A model generated the notes under the pieces. The model saw only the letters and a list, made by a program, of their open reading frames with translations, did no database searches and had not been told where the DNA came from. Made by a program: the position numbers and the translations under genes. Source: Marinobacter sp. (GTDB lineage: Bacteria; Pseudomonadota; Gammaproteobacteria; Pseudomonadales; Oleiphilaceae). From it: DNA of 39,789 nt. The stretch spans positions 1-39,789 of the forward strand of contig NZ_JACUUB010000003.1 in assembly GCF_014859525.1 (NCBI RefSeq), read 5' to 3'. The first letter of the stretch is position 1. Every line of letters begins with the position of its first letter. This document shows positions 27,791 through 38,346 of the stretch, piece by piece.

Positions 27791-28603
27791 ATGAGCCGAA
27801 TTGAAGGTGTAATGAAAGCGTTGAAAGATCAGGGCCGGAAAGCCCTGATCCCTTATATTACCGCGGGTGATCCACACCCTGACCAGAGTGTTGGTCTGAT
27901 GCATACGCTTGTAAAAGCCGGTGCCGATATCATCGAGCTGGGCGTACCTTTCTCAGACCCCATGGCCGACGGCCCGGTTATCCAGCTTGCTTGCGAGCGG
28001 GCACTGGTCCACGGCACCACGCTTCGTCAGGTGATTGCCATGGTCAAGGAATTTCGTAAAACCGATGATTCGACACCCATTGTATTGATGGGCTACCTCA
28101 ACCCGATGGAAGCCATGGGCTATGAGGCCTTTGCCGATGCGGCAGCCGATGCGGGTGTGGATGGTATACTGACCGTTGATTTGCCGCATGAAGAAGCGGA
28201 CGAAGTGGCGCCCCTTTTTGCAGCGCGCAATCTGGATCCGATTTTCTTAATGGCACCGACGACAACGGATGAGCGCATTAAGGCGATCAGCGAACACTCT
28301 TCTGGTTATGTGTACTATGTTTCTATCAAGGGTGTGACCGGTTCGGCAACGATCAACGTGGATGAAGTGGCTGAGAAAGTGGCGCATATTCACAATATTA
28401 TGGCATTGCCGGTTGGTGTTGGCTTTGGTATCCGGGACGCTGACACCGCTGCGGCGATTAGCAGAGTATCCGATGGTGTAATTGTTGGAAGTGTACTTGT
28501 CGATACAATAGCCCGACATCAAGCAGATCCAGATGCCCTGAAAAAGGCGCTGACGGATCTGTTGCACCCGATGCGTGTAGCCATGGACAACCCGGCGTCC
28601 TGA
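27791..28603 (+). CDS. trpA: tryptophan synthase alpha subunit (TrpA)
   Basis: TrpA cleaves indole-3-glycerol phosphate to indole, which passes to TrpB. From ATG at 27791 the protein has 270 residues. The catalytic acids fall at Glu49 ([11 protein letters not shown]) and Asp60 (MADGPVIQ), the same numbering as in the E. coli enzyme. This supports this start over the in-frame GTG at 27776. The flexible-loop and phosphate-binding segments ([29 protein letters not shown]) are present. It ends the trpFBA set; accD follows after 38 nt. Confidence 0.96.
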   Translation: MSRIEGVMKALKDQGRKALIPYITAGDPHPDQSVGLMHTLVKAGADIIELGVPFSDPMADGPVIQLACERALVHGTTLRQVIAMVKEFRKTDDSTPIVLMGYLNPMEAMGYEAFADAAADAGVDGILTVDLPHEEADEVAPLFAARNLDPIFLMAPTTTDERIKAISEHSSGYVYYVSIKGVTGSATINVDEVAEKVAHIHNIMALPVGVGFGIRDADTAAAISRVSDGVIVGSVLVDTIARHQADPDALKKALTDLLHPMRVAMDNPAS

Positions 28604-28641
28604 GCGGCACACATCCAGGCATCAAAGGACAGGATGAGAGC

Positions 28642-29571
28642 ATGAGTAACTGGCTTGATAAAATTATGCCGAGCAAGATCCGCTCGGAATCACGGCAACG
28701 TACCGGTGTACCGGAAGGGTTGTGGAAGAAGTGTCCGAAGTGTGGAGCGTTTCTTTATAAGCCGGAGCTTGAGAAAAACCTGGATGTCTGCCCGAAGTGT
28801 AACCACCATCTTCGGGTGACAGCCCGTCGTCGTCTCGACATCTTTCTCGATAAAGACGGTCGGGAAGAGATTGCAGCGGCCCTTGAACCCTCGGATCGAT
28901 TGAAGTTCAAAGACAGCAAACGCTACAAAGACAGGCTGTCTGCTGCGCAGAAGGCAACCGGAGAGAAAGACGCGCTGATTGCCATGAAAGGCACCACGAT
29001 GGGCGTACCCCTGGTTGCCTGCGCGTTTGAGTTCAACTTTCTGGGTGGTTCGATGGGTCAGGTGGTCGGCGAGAAGTTTGTGCAGGCCGCCAACGTGTCT
29101 CTGGAGCATCGTATTCCTTTGGTGTGTTTCTCTGCCAGTGGCGGTGCGCGCATGCAGGAAGCCATCCTGTCACTGATGCAGATGTCCAAAACGGCGGCGG
29201 TCCTGGAGCGTTTGAAGCAGGAGGGCATCCCGTACATATCGATCATGACGGACCCTGTTTTCGGGGGGGTGTCTGCCAGTCTGGCGATGCTCGGTGATCT
29301 GAATATTGCAGAGCCATACGCCCTGATCGGTTTTGCCGGCCCTCGTGTTATCGAGCAGACGGTCCGCGAGAAACTCCCGGAAGGGTTTCAGCGAAGCGAA
29401 TTTCTGTTGGAGCACGGAGCAATCGATATGATTTTGCACCGGCACCAGATGCGCGAACGAGTGGCTCATGTGCTCGCCAAGTTTACCGGTCAGGAAAAAC
29501 CCGGTATTGAAGCGCCCATAGAGTTCGAAATAACGGAAAAACCGGACATTGATGAAGCCCCCAAGCACTAA
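28642..29571 (+). CDS. accD: acetyl-CoA carboxylase carboxyltransferase subunit beta (AccD)
   Basis: AccD, with AccA, transfers the carboxyl group from carboxybiotin to acetyl-CoA, making malonyl-CoA for fatty acid synthesis. The 309-residue protein begins with a four-cysteine zinc ribbon (Cys31, Cys34, Cys50, Cys53). The crotonase-like carboxyltransferase core follows, including [19 protein letters not shown] and [16 protein letters not shown]. The N-terminus [14 protein letters not shown] is typical. folC begins inside its last codons, so the two are translationally linked. Confidence 0.97.
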   Translation: MSNWLDKIMPSKIRSESRQRTGVPEGLWKKCPKCGAFLYKPELEKNLDVCPKCNHHLRVTARRRLDIFLDKDGREEIAAALEPSDRLKFKDSKRYKDRLSAAQKATGEKDALIAMKGTTMGVPLVACAFEFNFLGGSMGQVVGEKFVQAANVSLEHRIPLVCFSASGGARMQEAILSLMQMSKTAAVLERLKQEGIPYISIMTDPVFGGVSASLAMLGDLNIAEPYALIGFAGPRVIEQTVREKLPEGFQRSEFLLEHGAIDMILHRHQMRERVAHVLAKFTGQEKPGIEAPIEFEITEKPDIDEAPKH

Positions 29572-30853
29572 TTCCAAACCGGCCTCCCCGGAGGCCGGTG
29601 CTACGGTTGCCCAATGGCTTCAGTGGCTTGAAGCCATCCATCCCACCGAAATCGAACTTGGCCTTGAGCGCGTTCTGGTCGTTTTGCGCCGGCTTTTCCC
29701 GCGAAAGCCAGCGGCACGAATCATTACCGTTGCCGGAACCAATGGCAAAGGCACCACGGTCGCGACAGTTGAAAAGCTGTTGAGGGTCGCCGGTCGCAGA
29801 ACAGGCGCCTATACGTCACCCCATTTGCAGCGTTACAACGAACGGGTCCGTCTGGACGGCCAAGACATTACAGATGCTGCTCTGGTATCGGCCTTTGAAC
29901 GGGTTGAATCTGCTCGTGGCAAGGTGTCCTTGACCTATTTCGAGTTTGGCACTTTGGCTGCCTTCGTTGCCTTTGCGGACGCCGGGGTCGAGGACTGGAT
30001 TCTCGAAGTTGGACTGGGCGGGCGCCTGGATGCGGTTAATGTGCTGGATGCAGACTACGCGGTGATTACGTCTATCGATATCGACCATGTCGGGTTCCTT
30101 GGTGATAATCGTGAAGTCATTGGTTTTGAGAAAGCCGGTATTTTGCGGCCCGGTATTTTTGCGGTCTGCGCAGACCCGTTGCCGCCTTCGTCTGTGTTAC
30201 AGCAAGCGGCCGCGCAGAAGGTAGAGCTGCAAGTAACTGGGCGGGATTATCAGATTGCGTCCAGGCCGGCAGATGCCTCGATGGTGGACCTGGTTAGAGA
30301 GCACGAGCGGATAGCCCTCCCTGCTGGACCGTTGCCGGTGGAAAGCGTTGCGGCGGGTGCGGTGCTGGTCCGGCTGTTGGAGCCGGAACTGTCGGCTGGT
30401 CGGATCAGCGAAGCGGTTCAGTCACTGGCGGTACCGGGGCGTTTTGAGCAGCTGCGCAGGCATCCGGATGTAATTCTCGACGTTGGGCATAACCCCCACG
30501 CTGCGCGCTGGCTTGCGAGCAAGCTTGAAGGGCATAGATCCAGGGCAGGGCGTGTTTTGGGTGTATATGCGGCATTATCTGACAAAGACGTTGCAGGCGT
30601 CCTGATGGCAATGGCGCCGGTTGTCGATCAATGGTGGTTTGCCGGGCTTAGCGTTCATCGGGGGCTGGATACAAAATCTTTGGTTGCGCTGGCAAAGGCG
30701 CGTGGGATCGATCGTTACAGGGGATTCGACTCGGTGCCAGATGCGCTTCGCGCCGCGATGGCAGAGGCAGGCGCCGCCGATACGATTATCGTATTCGGAT
30801 CTTTCTATACCGTTGCCCAAGCCCGTGAGTTACTGGAGCATGGTGTCTCTTAA
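29552..30853 (+). CDS. folC: bifunctional dihydrofolate synthase / folylpolyglutamate synthase (FolC)
   Basis: FolC adds glutamate to dihydropteroate and then to folates, an ATP-dependent Mur-ligase-like reaction. The roughly 433-residue protein has the ATP loop [19 protein letters not shown] (about residues 59-77), followed by [28 protein letters not shown] and the interdomain [11 protein letters not shown] near residue 310 are also intact. The start is ATG at 29552, 20 nt inside accD; a TTG directly before it is possible. The gene continues the accD-folC-dedD-cvpA-purF order shared by many gammaproteobacteria, and completes the folate branch begun by pabB. Confidence 0.95.
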   Translation: MKPPSTNSKPASPEAGATVAQWLQWLEAIHPTEIELGLERVLVVLRRLFPRKPAARIITVAGTNGKGTTVATVEKLLRVAGRRTGAYTSPHLQRYNERVRLDGQDITDAALVSAFERVESARGKVSLTYFEFGTLAAFVAFADAGVEDWILEVGLGGRLDAVNVLDADYAVITSIDIDHVGFLGDNREVIGFEKAGILRPGIFAVCADPLPPSSVLQQAAAQKVELQVTGRDYQIASRPADASMVDLVREHERIALPAGPLPVESVAAGAVLVRLLEPELSAGRISEAVQSLAVPGRFEQLRRHPDVILDVGHNPHAARWLASKLEGHRSRAGRVLGVYAALSDKDVAGVLMAMAPVVDQWWFAGLSVHRGLDTKSLVALAKARGIDRYRGFDSVPDALRAAMAEAGAADTIIVFGSFYTVAQARELLEHGVS

Positions 30854-30912
30854 ACTTTGTCCATGGCGAGCGCTCGGGCTTTGTGTTCATGCGAGCGCGC
30901 AGTTAGTATCAG

Positions 30913-30925
30913 GGTCAAATTGACC
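30913..30925. promoter_or_regulatory. perfect palindrome before the SPOR gene
   Basis: GGTCAA (30913-30918) and TTGACC (30920-30925) are perfectly complementary around a single A, followed by AAAAA and the ribosome-binding GGGAG. It lies 19 nt before the dedD start codon. It may be an operator or chance; no regulator is assigned. Confidence 0.25.
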
Positions 30926-30944
30926 AAAAAGGGAGCCGTCTCTC

Positions 30945-31595
30945 GTGAATGGATTGAAGCAAAGGATCATTGGCGCGCTGGTGCTGGTGTCGCTGGCCGT
31001 CATCTTTGTGCCCATGATATTTGATGAGCCTCACTCTGAGCGTGAGTCGCGGTCGATCACGATTCCTGAAGAGCCTCCATTTCCAGAAGTAGATGTGCCC
31101 GCTGAGCCGGTTGCAGGTGGTCCGGATTACGGCATGACGGCGGAACCGGAAAGCGCGTCCTCCGAGCCTGCGCAAGGGTTCCGACTGATTGAGGACAACG
31201 AGCGTGCGGCTCCCAGTCAGGCCAATGCTCAGCAGGCAATGCCGCAAACAGCAGCACCAGAGCCGGACCCGGAGCCAAAGCCCGCAGCTCAGCAGGCTGC
31301 ACCTGAACCCGCACCCGAACCGGTGGAAGAGACCGCTGAGTATACTCGCTCTCTCGAAGGCGCCTGGGTTGTTCAGTTGGGGAGCTTCGGCAATGCCGAT
31401 AATGCGCGGAGATTGCGTGATAATGTGCGTGATATGGGTTTTGGTGCGCACCTTCAGCAGGTTGAACGTGGTGATGCCACTCTGACACGAGTGTTCAGTG
31501 GCCCGTTTGCCAACAAAACCGACGCCGAAGCCGCTAAAAAGTCGCTGGACGAGGCGTTCTCGCTCAACAGTCTGGTCACGTCGGGCGGAAAGTGA
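30945..31595 (+). CDS. dedD: SPOR domain protein (DedD-like)
   Basis: This 216-residue bitopic inner-membrane protein has a short cytoplasmic N-terminus, one helix (about residues 9-26, ALVLVSLAVIFVPMIF) and a periplasmic Pro/Glu/Ala-rich linker. A C-terminal SPOR domain (about 137-215) begins AWVVQLGSFGNADNA. SPOR domains bind denuded glycan strands at the septum, and DedD helps constriction in E. coli. Use of that name here rests on position between folC and cvpA plus domain layout. The GTG start has GGGAG nine bases upstream. It follows folC by 91 nt. Confidence 0.9.
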   Translation: MNGLKQRIIGALVLVSLAVIFVPMIFDEPHSERESRSITIPEEPPFPEVDVPAEPVAGGPDYGMTAEPESASSEPAQGFRLIEDNERAAPSQANAQQAMPQTAAPEPDPEPKPAAQQAAPEPAPEPVEETAEYTRSLEGAWVVQLGSFGNADNARRLRDNVRDMGFGAHLQQVERGDATLTRVFSGPFANKTDAEAAKKSLDEAFSLNSLVTSGGK

Positions 31596-31627
31596 GCCGG
31601 CGTTGTCATTTATGAGTCTATGGCAGT

Positions 31628-31655
31628 TTGGTGACGCTGGGTTTCCTGATAGAAT
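31628..31655 (+). promoter_or_regulatory. candidate promoter for cvpA-purF
   Basis: TTGGTG (31628-31633) and TAGAAT (31650-31655) are separated by 16 nt. The -10 box matches consensus at five of six positions and the -35 box at three. It lies 31 nt before cvpA in the dedD-cvpA gap. No PurR-like operator is recognised. Confidence 0.4.
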
Positions 31656-31685
31656 TCGCGCTTCCTTTTCTCCATCGGGTTCTAC

Positions 31686-32255
31686 ATGGAAGCGCTGATC
31701 TGGATTGATTGGGTCGTCATTGCCCTGATTGCCGTATCCACGCTAATCAGTCTCAAGCGAGGCTTTGTCCGAGAAGCACTGTCCCTGGTGACCTGGGTCG
31801 GTGCTTTTGTTATCGCGCGCACCTTCCATCCTCAAATGCAGTCGTTGCTTGAATCCACTGTTGAGACACCCCTGGTAAGGTTGATCGCTGCCTTCGCGAT
31901 TCTGTTCTTTGGCACGCTGATTGTTGGCGCCATTATTAATAACATGATCGGTCATCTGGTTCGGGCGACCGGGCTGTCAGCCACGGACCGGGTTCTGGGT
32001 ATGGGCTTCGGGCTCTTGCGGGGCGTGGTGGTCGTTATTGTTGCTATCGCGTTTACCCGTTACACGCCGCTGGCCGAGGATACATGGTGGAAGGAGTCCA
32101 TCATGATCGACCGTCTTGCGGTCGTTGAAGATTGGTCTCGCCGCACGTTCGGCGATGAGTTTGCCCGATTCCTGGGCCCCGCAGAAGGCGCCTGGGAAAA
32201 GCCTGGCGAATCGATTGAGCAGGAAGGCGTAGATCCTGCGCCTACATCCCGTTAA
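31686..32255 (+). CDS. cvpA: CvpA family inner-membrane protein
   Basis: CvpA is a small multi-helix membrane protein named for its requirement in colicin V production and often encoded just before purF; its basic function remains unclear. The 189-residue protein has four hydrophobic segments (about residues 4-20, 30-45, 63-86 and 103-122). The conserved SLKRGFVREALSL near residue 23 and DRVLGMGFGLLRG near residue 100 support the family call. The cytoplasmic C-terminal tail is polar. purF follows after 34 nt, suggesting co-transcription. Confidence 0.94.
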   Translation: MEALIWIDWVVIALIAVSTLISLKRGFVREALSLVTWVGAFVIARTFHPQMQSLLESTVETPLVRLIAAFAILFFGTLIVGAIINNMIGHLVRATGLSATDRVLGMGFGLLRGVVVVIVAIAFTRYTPLAEDTWWKESIMIDRLAVVEDWSRRTFGDEFARFLGPAEGAWEKPGESIEQEGVDPAPTSR

Positions 32256-32289
32256 CATTCAGATCTAACACTCGGAGAGTATTCCAGCC

Positions 32290-33813
32290 ATGTGCGGCAT
32301 TGTCGGTATTGTCAGTACTTCTCACGTCAATCAGCTTCTTTATGATGCACTGACTGTTCTTCAGCACCGTGGCCAGGATGCGGCGGGTATCGTGACCTTT
32401 CAGGATGATCGGTTCTTTCTTCGTAAGGACAACGGGCTGGTGAGGGACGTGTTCCACACCCGTCATATGCGCAGGCTGGTGGGCAATGTGGGGATTGGTC
32501 ACGTTCGTTACCCTACCGCCGGTAGTTCGAGTTCTGCCGAAGCCCAGCCGTTCTATGTGAACAGCCCTTACGGCATCACACTGGCTCACAACGGTAACCT
32601 GACCAACGCTGACGATCTCAGTAGTGACCTGTTCAGGACCGACCTTCGTCATATCAACACCAACTCGGATTCCGAGGTGTTGCTGAACGTCTTTGCCCAC
32701 GAGCTTCAGAAACTTGGCAAGCTGAATCCGACCAAAGATGAAATCTTTTCGGCGGTACGGGCGGTTCATAAGCGCTGTCGCGGTGCTTATGCGGTGATTG
32801 CCATGATCACCGGCTATGGCATTGTCGGTTTCCGTGATCCCAATGGTATTCGGCCGGTCTGCTACGGCGTTCGCGAGAACGAAGACGGCCAGAAGGAATA
32901 CATGATCTCGTCGGAGAGTGTGGCCCTTAACTCGGCCGGCTTTACCATCGTTCGGGACATTGCTCCGGGAGAAGCGGTTTACATCGAAACCGACGGCACG
33001 CTCTACTCCGAGCAATGTGCCGAATCGCCAAAACTGTACCCCTGTATTTTTGAACACGTCTATTTTGCGCGGCCGGACTCTATTATGGATCGGGTTTCGG
33101 TCTACAAGGCGCGCTTGCGTATGGGCGAGACCCTGGCAGACAAAGTGCTGAGGGAGCGGCCAGAGCACGATATCGACGTGGTGATCCCGATTCCAGACAC
33201 CAGTCGTACCTCGGCCATGCAGATGGCGTTTCAGCTGGGCGTGAAATACCGGGAAGGCTTTATCAAGAATCGCTATATCGGTCGCACCTTTATCATGCCC
33301 GGCCAGAAGATGCGCAAGAAATCGGTACGGCAAAAGCTGAACCCCATTGATCTGGAGTTCCGGGGCAAGAATGTCATGCTGGTTGATGACTCGATTGTCC
33401 GTGGCACCACCTGTAAAGAAATCGTGCAGATGGCGAGAGACGCCGGCGCCCGTAATGTTTATTTTGCGTCTGCTGCGCCCCCCGTGCGTTACCCCAACGT
33501 TTACGGTATCGACATGCCTTCGGCCAGCGAGCTGATTGCCCACGAGTGTACTGTAGAAGAAATCCGGGATCAGATCGGTGCCGACTGGCTGATCTATCAG
33601 GATCTGGAAGATCTGATTACCTGCGTCAGTGACGTTAATGACGACATTGATGGCTGGGAGTGCTCAGTGTTCACCGGTCACTATGTGACCGGGGATGTGG
33701 ATGAAGCCTACCTGAACCGGCTCGAGAATCTTCGCAAAGACGAAAGCCGCTCCGGCGGACTGGTGTCCGATGGAGATAACGCCATAATTGACCTGCACAA
33801 TGATGAAGACTGA
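32290..33813 (+). CDS. purF: amidophosphoribosyltransferase (PurF)
   Basis: PurF makes 5-phosphoribosylamine from PRPP and glutamine, the committed step of purine synthesis. The 507-residue protein begins with Cys2 (MCGIVGIV), the N-terminal nucleophile of the glutaminase domain, with no propeptide. The C-terminal phosphoribosyltransferase domain has the PRPP loop [13 protein letters not shown] (about residues 358-370). NSDSEVLLN and ARPDSIMD also match. No iron-sulfur cysteine set of the Bacillus type is apparent, consistent with the E. coli-type enzyme. It precedes metZ by 32 nt, as in Pseudomonas. Confidence 0.97.
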   Translation: MCGIVGIVSTSHVNQLLYDALTVLQHRGQDAAGIVTFQDDRFFLRKDNGLVRDVFHTRHMRRLVGNVGIGHVRYPTAGSSSSAEAQPFYVNSPYGITLAHNGNLTNADDLSSDLFRTDLRHINTNSDSEVLLNVFAHELQKLGKLNPTKDEIFSAVRAVHKRCRGAYAVIAMITGYGIVGFRDPNGIRPVCYGVRENEDGQKEYMISSESVALNSAGFTIVRDIAPGEAVYIETDGTLYSEQCAESPKLYPCIFEHVYFARPDSIMDRVSVYKARLRMGETLADKVLRERPEHDIDVVIPIPDTSRTSAMQMAFQLGVKYREGFIKNRYIGRTFIMPGQKMRKKSVRQKLNPIDLEFRGKNVMLVDDSIVRGTTCKEIVQMARDAGARNVYFASAAPPVRYPNVYGIDMPSASELIAHECTVEEIRDQIGADWLIYQDLEDLITCVSDVNDDIDGWECSVFTGHYVTGDVDEAYLNRLENLRKDESRSGGLVSDGDNAIIDLHNDED

Positions 33814-33845
33814 TCCACAAACGCGAACGCCAGGAGTAGTACATC

Positions 33846-35069
33846 ATGACATTTAGCCGAGAAGAACATCTCTGGATCCCGGAATCGGATCTGGAAGGCA
33901 TGTCGGTTGATACCCTGGCAGTCAGGGCAGGGCAGATCCGCACCGGGCAGCTTGAACATAGTGACGCCATTTTCCCGACATCCAGTTTTGTCTACGGCAG
34001 CGCGGCGCAGGCGGCGGCCCGATTTGGCGGGGAAGAGCCCGGTAACATCTATTCCCGGTTCACCAATCCGACCGTGCAGGCGTTTGAGGCCAGGATTGCG
34101 GCCATGGAAGGTGGTGAAAAAGCCGTTGCCACGGCCTCGGGAATGGCGGCCATACTGAGTACCTGCATGGCTCTGTTGCAGTCTGGTGATCACGTTATTT
34201 GTTCACGCGGGGTGTTTGGCACCACCAATGTGCTGTTCCAGAAGTACATGGCCAGATTTGGGGTGGAAACATCGTTTGTCAGCCTGACCGATCTCGATGC
34301 CTGGCGGGGCGCGGTGCGGCCGGAAACCCGGATGTTATTTATCGAGACGCCTTCCAATCCGTTGTGTGAAGTTGCCGATATGGCTGCACTGAGTGAATTG
34401 TCCAGAGCGAACGATGCGCTGTTTGTGGTCGATAATTGCTTTTGTACTCCGGTTTTGCAGCGGCCGCTGGAGCAGGGCGCAGATCTGATTATTCACTCTG
34501 CCACCAAGTACCTGGATGGCCAGGGTCGGTGTGTAGGCGGCGTAGTCGTTGGGCCTGCGAAGTATCTTGACGAAATTTATGGCTTCCTTCGCTCGGCGGG
34601 GCCAACCATGAGTCCTTTTAATGCCTGGGTGTTTCAAAAGGGTCTGGAAACCTTACCGATTCGTATGCGAGCCCACTGTGACAATGCGTTAGAGTTGGCT
34701 CGTTGGCTGGAAGGCCAGCCTCAGGTGACCAGGGTGTTCTATGCAGGCCTTGCGAGCCACCCCCAACATGAGCTGGCAAGAAAACAGCAAGATGGATTTG
34801 GCGGTGTTCTATCGTTCCAGGTAAAAGGAGAGCGTGAAGAGGCCTGGCGCTTTATTGATGCCACCAGGATGATTTCCATCACCGCAAACCTTGGTGATGT
34901 GAAGACAACCATCACCCATCCGGCCACCACAACTCACGGCCGATTGTCGCCGGAAGACAAAGAGAAAGCCGGCATTACAGAAAACCTGATTCGGCTGTCT
35001 GTTGGCATAGAAGCCATTGATGATCTGAAAACCGATCTGGCACGGGGTTTTCAGGCGCTAAAAGACTAA
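33846..35069 (+). CDS. metZ: O-succinylhomoserine sulfhydrylase (MetZ)
   Basis: MetZ makes homocysteine directly from O-succinylhomoserine and sulfide, bypassing cystathionine. The 407-residue protein belongs to the Cys/Met-metabolism PLP family. Lys221 in HSATKYLDGQGR binds the cofactor, YSRFTNPTV lies in the N-terminal part, and TTHGRLSPEDKEKAGI lies near the end. Assignment to MetZ rather than MetB or MetC rests on position after purF, as in Pseudomonas, and on sequence impression, so the exact acyl donor is inferred. It uses sulfide made by the pathway that includes cysH. Confidence 0.92.
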   Translation: MTFSREEHLWIPESDLEGMSVDTLAVRAGQIRTGQLEHSDAIFPTSSFVYGSAAQAAARFGGEEPGNIYSRFTNPTVQAFEARIAAMEGGEKAVATASGMAAILSTCMALLQSGDHVICSRGVFGTTNVLFQKYMARFGVETSFVSLTDLDAWRGAVRPETRMLFIETPSNPLCEVADMAALSELSRANDALFVVDNCFCTPVLQRPLEQGADLIIHSATKYLDGQGRCVGGVVVGPAKYLDEIYGFLRSAGPTMSPFNAWVFQKGLETLPIRMRAHCDNALELARWLEGQPQVTRVFYAGLASHPQHELARKQQDGFGGVLSFQVKGEREEAWRFIDATRMISITANLGDVKTTITHPATTTHGRLSPEDKEKAGITENLIRLSVGIEAIDDLKTDLARGFQALKD

Positions 35070-35092
35070 ACTCACTGACGGTTTGAGCATTC

Positions 35093-37684
35093 ATGGCGGA
35101 ATCCGCTAAAGCGAAGAAAGCAGCACCCTCTGAACTGACGGACAAACAACAACGCTTTCGCCGTCTGGTAGCCCAAGGGGCCAGGGAAGGCGCGGTGATT
35201 GGCATGATTGTGCTCTGCATTTATCTTGTCATGGCCCTGTTTACCTTCAGCGCGTCGGACCCGGGCTGGGCCAGCATTGGTCACGACACGCGTGTCGACA
35301 ACGCTGCCGGCCGTTCTGGCGCCTGGCTTGCCAGTTTGCTCGTGGATTTCTTTGGCCATGTTGCCTGGCTGTTCCCGGCAATGATTGCCGGCTATGCCCT
35401 TATGCTCATCCGCCTTCGTCATGAGTCTCTCGATCTGCACTGGCCGTTATTCATGGTGCGTTTCGGGGGCTTTTTGCTGATTCTGTTATCTGCCACCAGT
35501 CTGCTGTCGCTGTATTCGGTCTTCGGCCTGGGAGCGTCTTCTGGTGGCGTGTTGGGCGTTGCGGTATCAGAGGCGATGATTCGTTTCTTCAATCTGCCTG
35601 CCACCACATTGCTACTGATCGCCATCTTCCTGTTTGCCTTGACGGTGACCATTGGATTGTCCTGGTTCCGGTTGATGGATCATGTGGGCGGTTTCACTCT
35701 GAAAGTCAGCCTGTGGGTCATGGCTTTGCTTAAGTCGCCAGAGCAGCGCACTGGCAAGGTTGCTGAATCTCGCGCAATCCCGGAGCCGGAGCCGCCTGTG
35801 GTCAGAGATCAGGTGGCCCGCGCCAAAGCAAAAGCCAAAGCAACGCCAGGAGAGAAAAAAGACGCCTGGTGGCGCCGTTTGTTCCGTCGCAAAGCCAGGG
35901 CGGGGCAGGAAGGCCGAGAGCCCGTCAAACCCAGGGCCCGTAAAGAGCCCGCCGTTGAAGGTGTTGCGTCTGCCGACCAGGAGCCGGCACTTCTGGAAAG
36001 CTTCAGCTCAAGAGACAATGAATCTGACGTGGATCGCCAGCCGTCACCCAAACCGAGTGCCGTCAAGCCCGCAAATCGTTCACTGAAGATCTCGCCGTTT
36101 AAAAAGGATGATCAGGGCTCTGCGGATAAGAAGGCTTTGTCATCGAAGCAGGGCTCTTTACTCGAAGATGTTGAAAGTCCTATCCCGCCCATTTCGCTTC
36201 TGGATCCGCCCGAGGTGCACAAGGAAAAGGGCTACTCTGAAGAAGCTCTGGAGCACATGTCACGGCTGCTGGAAGAAAAACTGGCGGACTTTGGCGTTTC
36301 CGTAGAAGTCGTTGAAGTTAACCCGGGCCCGGTTATCACCCGTTTTGAAATCAAGCCGGCAGCGGGCGTCAAGGTGAGTAAGATATCCAATCTTGCCAAA
36401 GATCTGGCGCGTTCACTGGCGGTGTTGAGCGTGCGGGTAGTTGAGGTCATACCCGGCAAGTCTGTGGTGGGTATCGAGATTCCAAACGAAGAGCGGGAGA
36501 TCGTTCGCCTGAGCGAGGTGCTCAGTGCGCGGGTGTTTATCGAGTCGTCATCTGCGCTGACGTTGGCGCTAGGCAATGATATTGGTGGTAACCCAATGGT
36601 AGCCAATCTCGCCAAGATGCCTCATTTGTTGGTGGCGGGTACGACCGGCTCCGGTAAATCCGTTGGTGTAAACGCCATGCTGTTGAGCATGCTGCTCAAG
36701 GCAACCCCCGAGGAAGTCCGCTTTATCATGGTTGACCCGAAGATGCTTGAACTGAGCATCTACGATGGCATTCCGCATTTGTTGGCGCCGGTAGTCACCG
36801 ACATGAAAGAGGCCGCTAACGCATTACGTTGGTGTGTTGCCGAGATGGAGCGGCGCTATCGACTGATGGCGAGCCTGGGGGTGCGTAACATCGCCGGTTA
36901 TAACAAAAAAGTGAAGGACGCCCGGGCGGCGGGAGAAGCGCTGCTGGATCCGTTCTGGAAGCCCGATGAATACCTCGCCAATGACGAGCAGGACCGACCG
37001 GAGCTTGAAACCTTACCGTTTATTGTGGTGGTGATCGACGAATTTGCTGACATGATGATGATCGTCGGTAAAAAAGTGGAAGAGTTGATTGCCCGTATTG
37101 CCCAGAAAGCCCGTGCCGCCGGCATTCATTTGATTCTGGCGACTCAGCGGCCTTCCGTAGACGTTATCACTGGCTTGATCAAAGCCAACATTCCGACCCG
37201 GATGTCGTTCCAGGTGTCGTCGAAAATTGATTCGCGAACCGTACTCGATCAGGGGGGCGCGGAGCAATTGCTGGGCCACGGCGACATGCTGTACTTACCT
37301 CCGGGCTCGGGCTTGCCAGTACGGGTTCATGGTGCGTTTGTCGATGATGATGAAGTGCATCGTGTGGTCAGTGCCTGGAAAGCGCGTGGTGAGCCGGAAT
37401 ATGTTGATGATGTGCTTAATGGCGCAGAAGGTGAACACTTACCGGGTGTGCCGACATTGAGTGAGGGCGGTGGCGGTGAAGAGGGCGATGCCCTGTTCGA
37501 TGAAGCCGTAGCGTTTGTCACCGAGAACCGACGGGTGTCGATCTCGTCTGTGCAACGCAAATTCAAGATTGGTTACAACCGTGCCGCCAACCTGGTGGAT
37601 GCTATGGAGGCCTCGGGGGTAGTCAGTTCGGCGGGCCACAATGGTGCCAGAGAAGTACTGGCGCCCCCGCCTCCAAGAGATTAG
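35093..37684 (+). CDS. ftsK: DNA translocase FtsK
   Basis: FtsK couples division to chromosome segregation: it assembles at the septum, pumps DNA and activates XerCD at dif. The 863-residue protein has four N-terminal membrane helices (about residues 38-58, 88-108, 120-145 and 165-190). A charged linker (about 220-375) follows, then the alpha/beta RecA-like motor, with Walker A GTTGSGKS at 516-523 and Walker [13 protein letters not shown] near 645. The C-terminal gamma winged-helix domain ([20 protein letters not shown]) recognises KOPS. The linker is far shorter than in E. coli FtsK and similar to Pseudomonas. lolA and rarA follow closely. Confidence 0.97.
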   Translation: MAESAKAKKAAPSELTDKQQRFRRLVAQGAREGAVIGMIVLCIYLVMALFTFSASDPGWASIGHDTRVDNAAGRSGAWLASLLVDFFGHVAWLFPAMIAGYALMLIRLRHESLDLHWPLFMVRFGGFLLILLSATSLLSLYSVFGLGASSGGVLGVAVSEAMIRFFNLPATTLLLIAIFLFALTVTIGLSWFRLMDHVGGFTLKVSLWVMALLKSPEQRTGKVAESRAIPEPEPPVVRDQVARAKAKAKATPGEKKDAWWRRLFRRKARAGQEGREPVKPRARKEPAVEGVASADQEPALLESFSSRDNESDVDRQPSPKPSAVKPANRSLKISPFKKDDQGSADKKALSSKQGSLLEDVESPIPPISLLDPPEVHKEKGYSEEALEHMSRLLEEKLADFGVSVEVVEVNPGPVITRFEIKPAAGVKVSKISNLAKDLARSLAVLSVRVVEVIPGKSVVGIEIPNEEREIVRLSEVLSARVFIESSSALTLALGNDIGGNPMVANLAKMPHLLVAGTTGSGKSVGVNAMLLSMLLKATPEEVRFIMVDPKMLELSIYDGIPHLLAPVVTDMKEAANALRWCVAEMERRYRLMASLGVRNIAGYNKKVKDARAAGEALLDPFWKPDEYLANDEQDRPELETLPFIVVVIDEFADMMMIVGKKVEELIARIAQKARAAGIHLILATQRPSVDVITGLIKANIPTRMSFQVSSKIDSRTVLDQGGAEQLLGHGDMLYLPPGSGLPVRVHGAFVDDDEVHRVVSAWKARGEPEYVDDVLNGAEGEHLPGVPTLSEGGGGEEGDALFDEAVAFVTENRRVSISSVQRKFKIGYNRAANLVDAMEASGVVSSAGHNGAREVLAPPPPRD

Positions 37685-37692
37685 GAGTGGTT

Positions 37693-38346
37693 ATGATCAG
37701 ATCTATGGTTACCTCGGTTATGCTCGCGGTGATGTTGTCGACTGCAGGTACCGCGTTGGCAAATCAGAAGGCGCAGGCCCGCGAGGCTGCAGAAGAGCTG
37801 GCATCGGTATTGCGCGGATATCAAACCTATCAGGCCAGCTTTATCCAGATCGTGGTCAGTGGCAACGGCAACACGGTTCAGGAGAGCCGGGGGTCGATGA
37901 AGGCCAAGCGGCCAGGCTTGTTTTACTGGGAAACCGATGCTCCCCTGTCGCAATTCATCGTCAGCGACGGCGATACCGTTGAAGTCTACGATCCAGATCT
38001 GGAGCAGGTCACCATTCACACACTGGACGACCAGGTGCAAAGCACCCCGGCGCTGTTGCTCAGCGGAGAGGTGGGCAACCTCGACGAAACCTACGAAGTC
38101 AGCGAGCGCCGGATAGGTGATGGAACGCGGGAGTACACGTTGGTACCCCGAAGCTCGGATTCCCTGTTTACGTCCTTACGCCTGAGTTTCTATAAGGGTG
38201 AGCTTCAGGAAATGCGGATGGAAGATTCGCTGTCTCAGATCAGTATTCTGAGCTTTGATCAAGTAACCCTGAATCAGGAGCTCGACAACAACGTTTTTCG
38301 TCTTGAGTATCCGGAGGAGGTAGACATCATTCGGGATGGCGTCTAA
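37693..38346 (+). CDS. lolA: outer-membrane lipoprotein carrier protein LolA
   Basis: LolA is the periplasmic chaperone that carries lipoproteins from LolCDE to LolB in the outer membrane. The 217-residue precursor starts with a signal peptide cleaved after TAGTALA (about residue 24). Family features include [14 protein letters not shown], the [16 protein letters not shown] strand segment near residue 75, and the hydrophobic [13 protein letters not shown] near the end. ATG at 37693 is preferred because AGGAG ends five bases before it; the GTG two codons upstream overlaps that site. It follows ftsK closely, and its TAA overlaps the rarA ATG by one base. Confidence 0.95.
   Translation: MIRSMVTSVMLAVMLSTAGTALANQKAQAREAAEELASVLRGYQTYQASFIQIVVSGNGNTVQESRGSMKAKRPGLFYWETDAPLSQFIVSDGDTVEVYDPDLEQVTIHTLDDQVQSTPALLLSGEVGNLDETYEVSERRIGDGTREYTLVPRSSDSLFTSLRLSFYKGELQEMRMEDSLSQISILSFDQVTLNQELDNNVFRLEYPEEVDIIRDGV

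Noticed and set aside
32242..33543. A 433-codon open frame on the minus strand opposite purF
   Set aside because: purF is complete on the plus strand. The antisense product shows no recognisable domain, so the frame is a by-product of purF codon usage.
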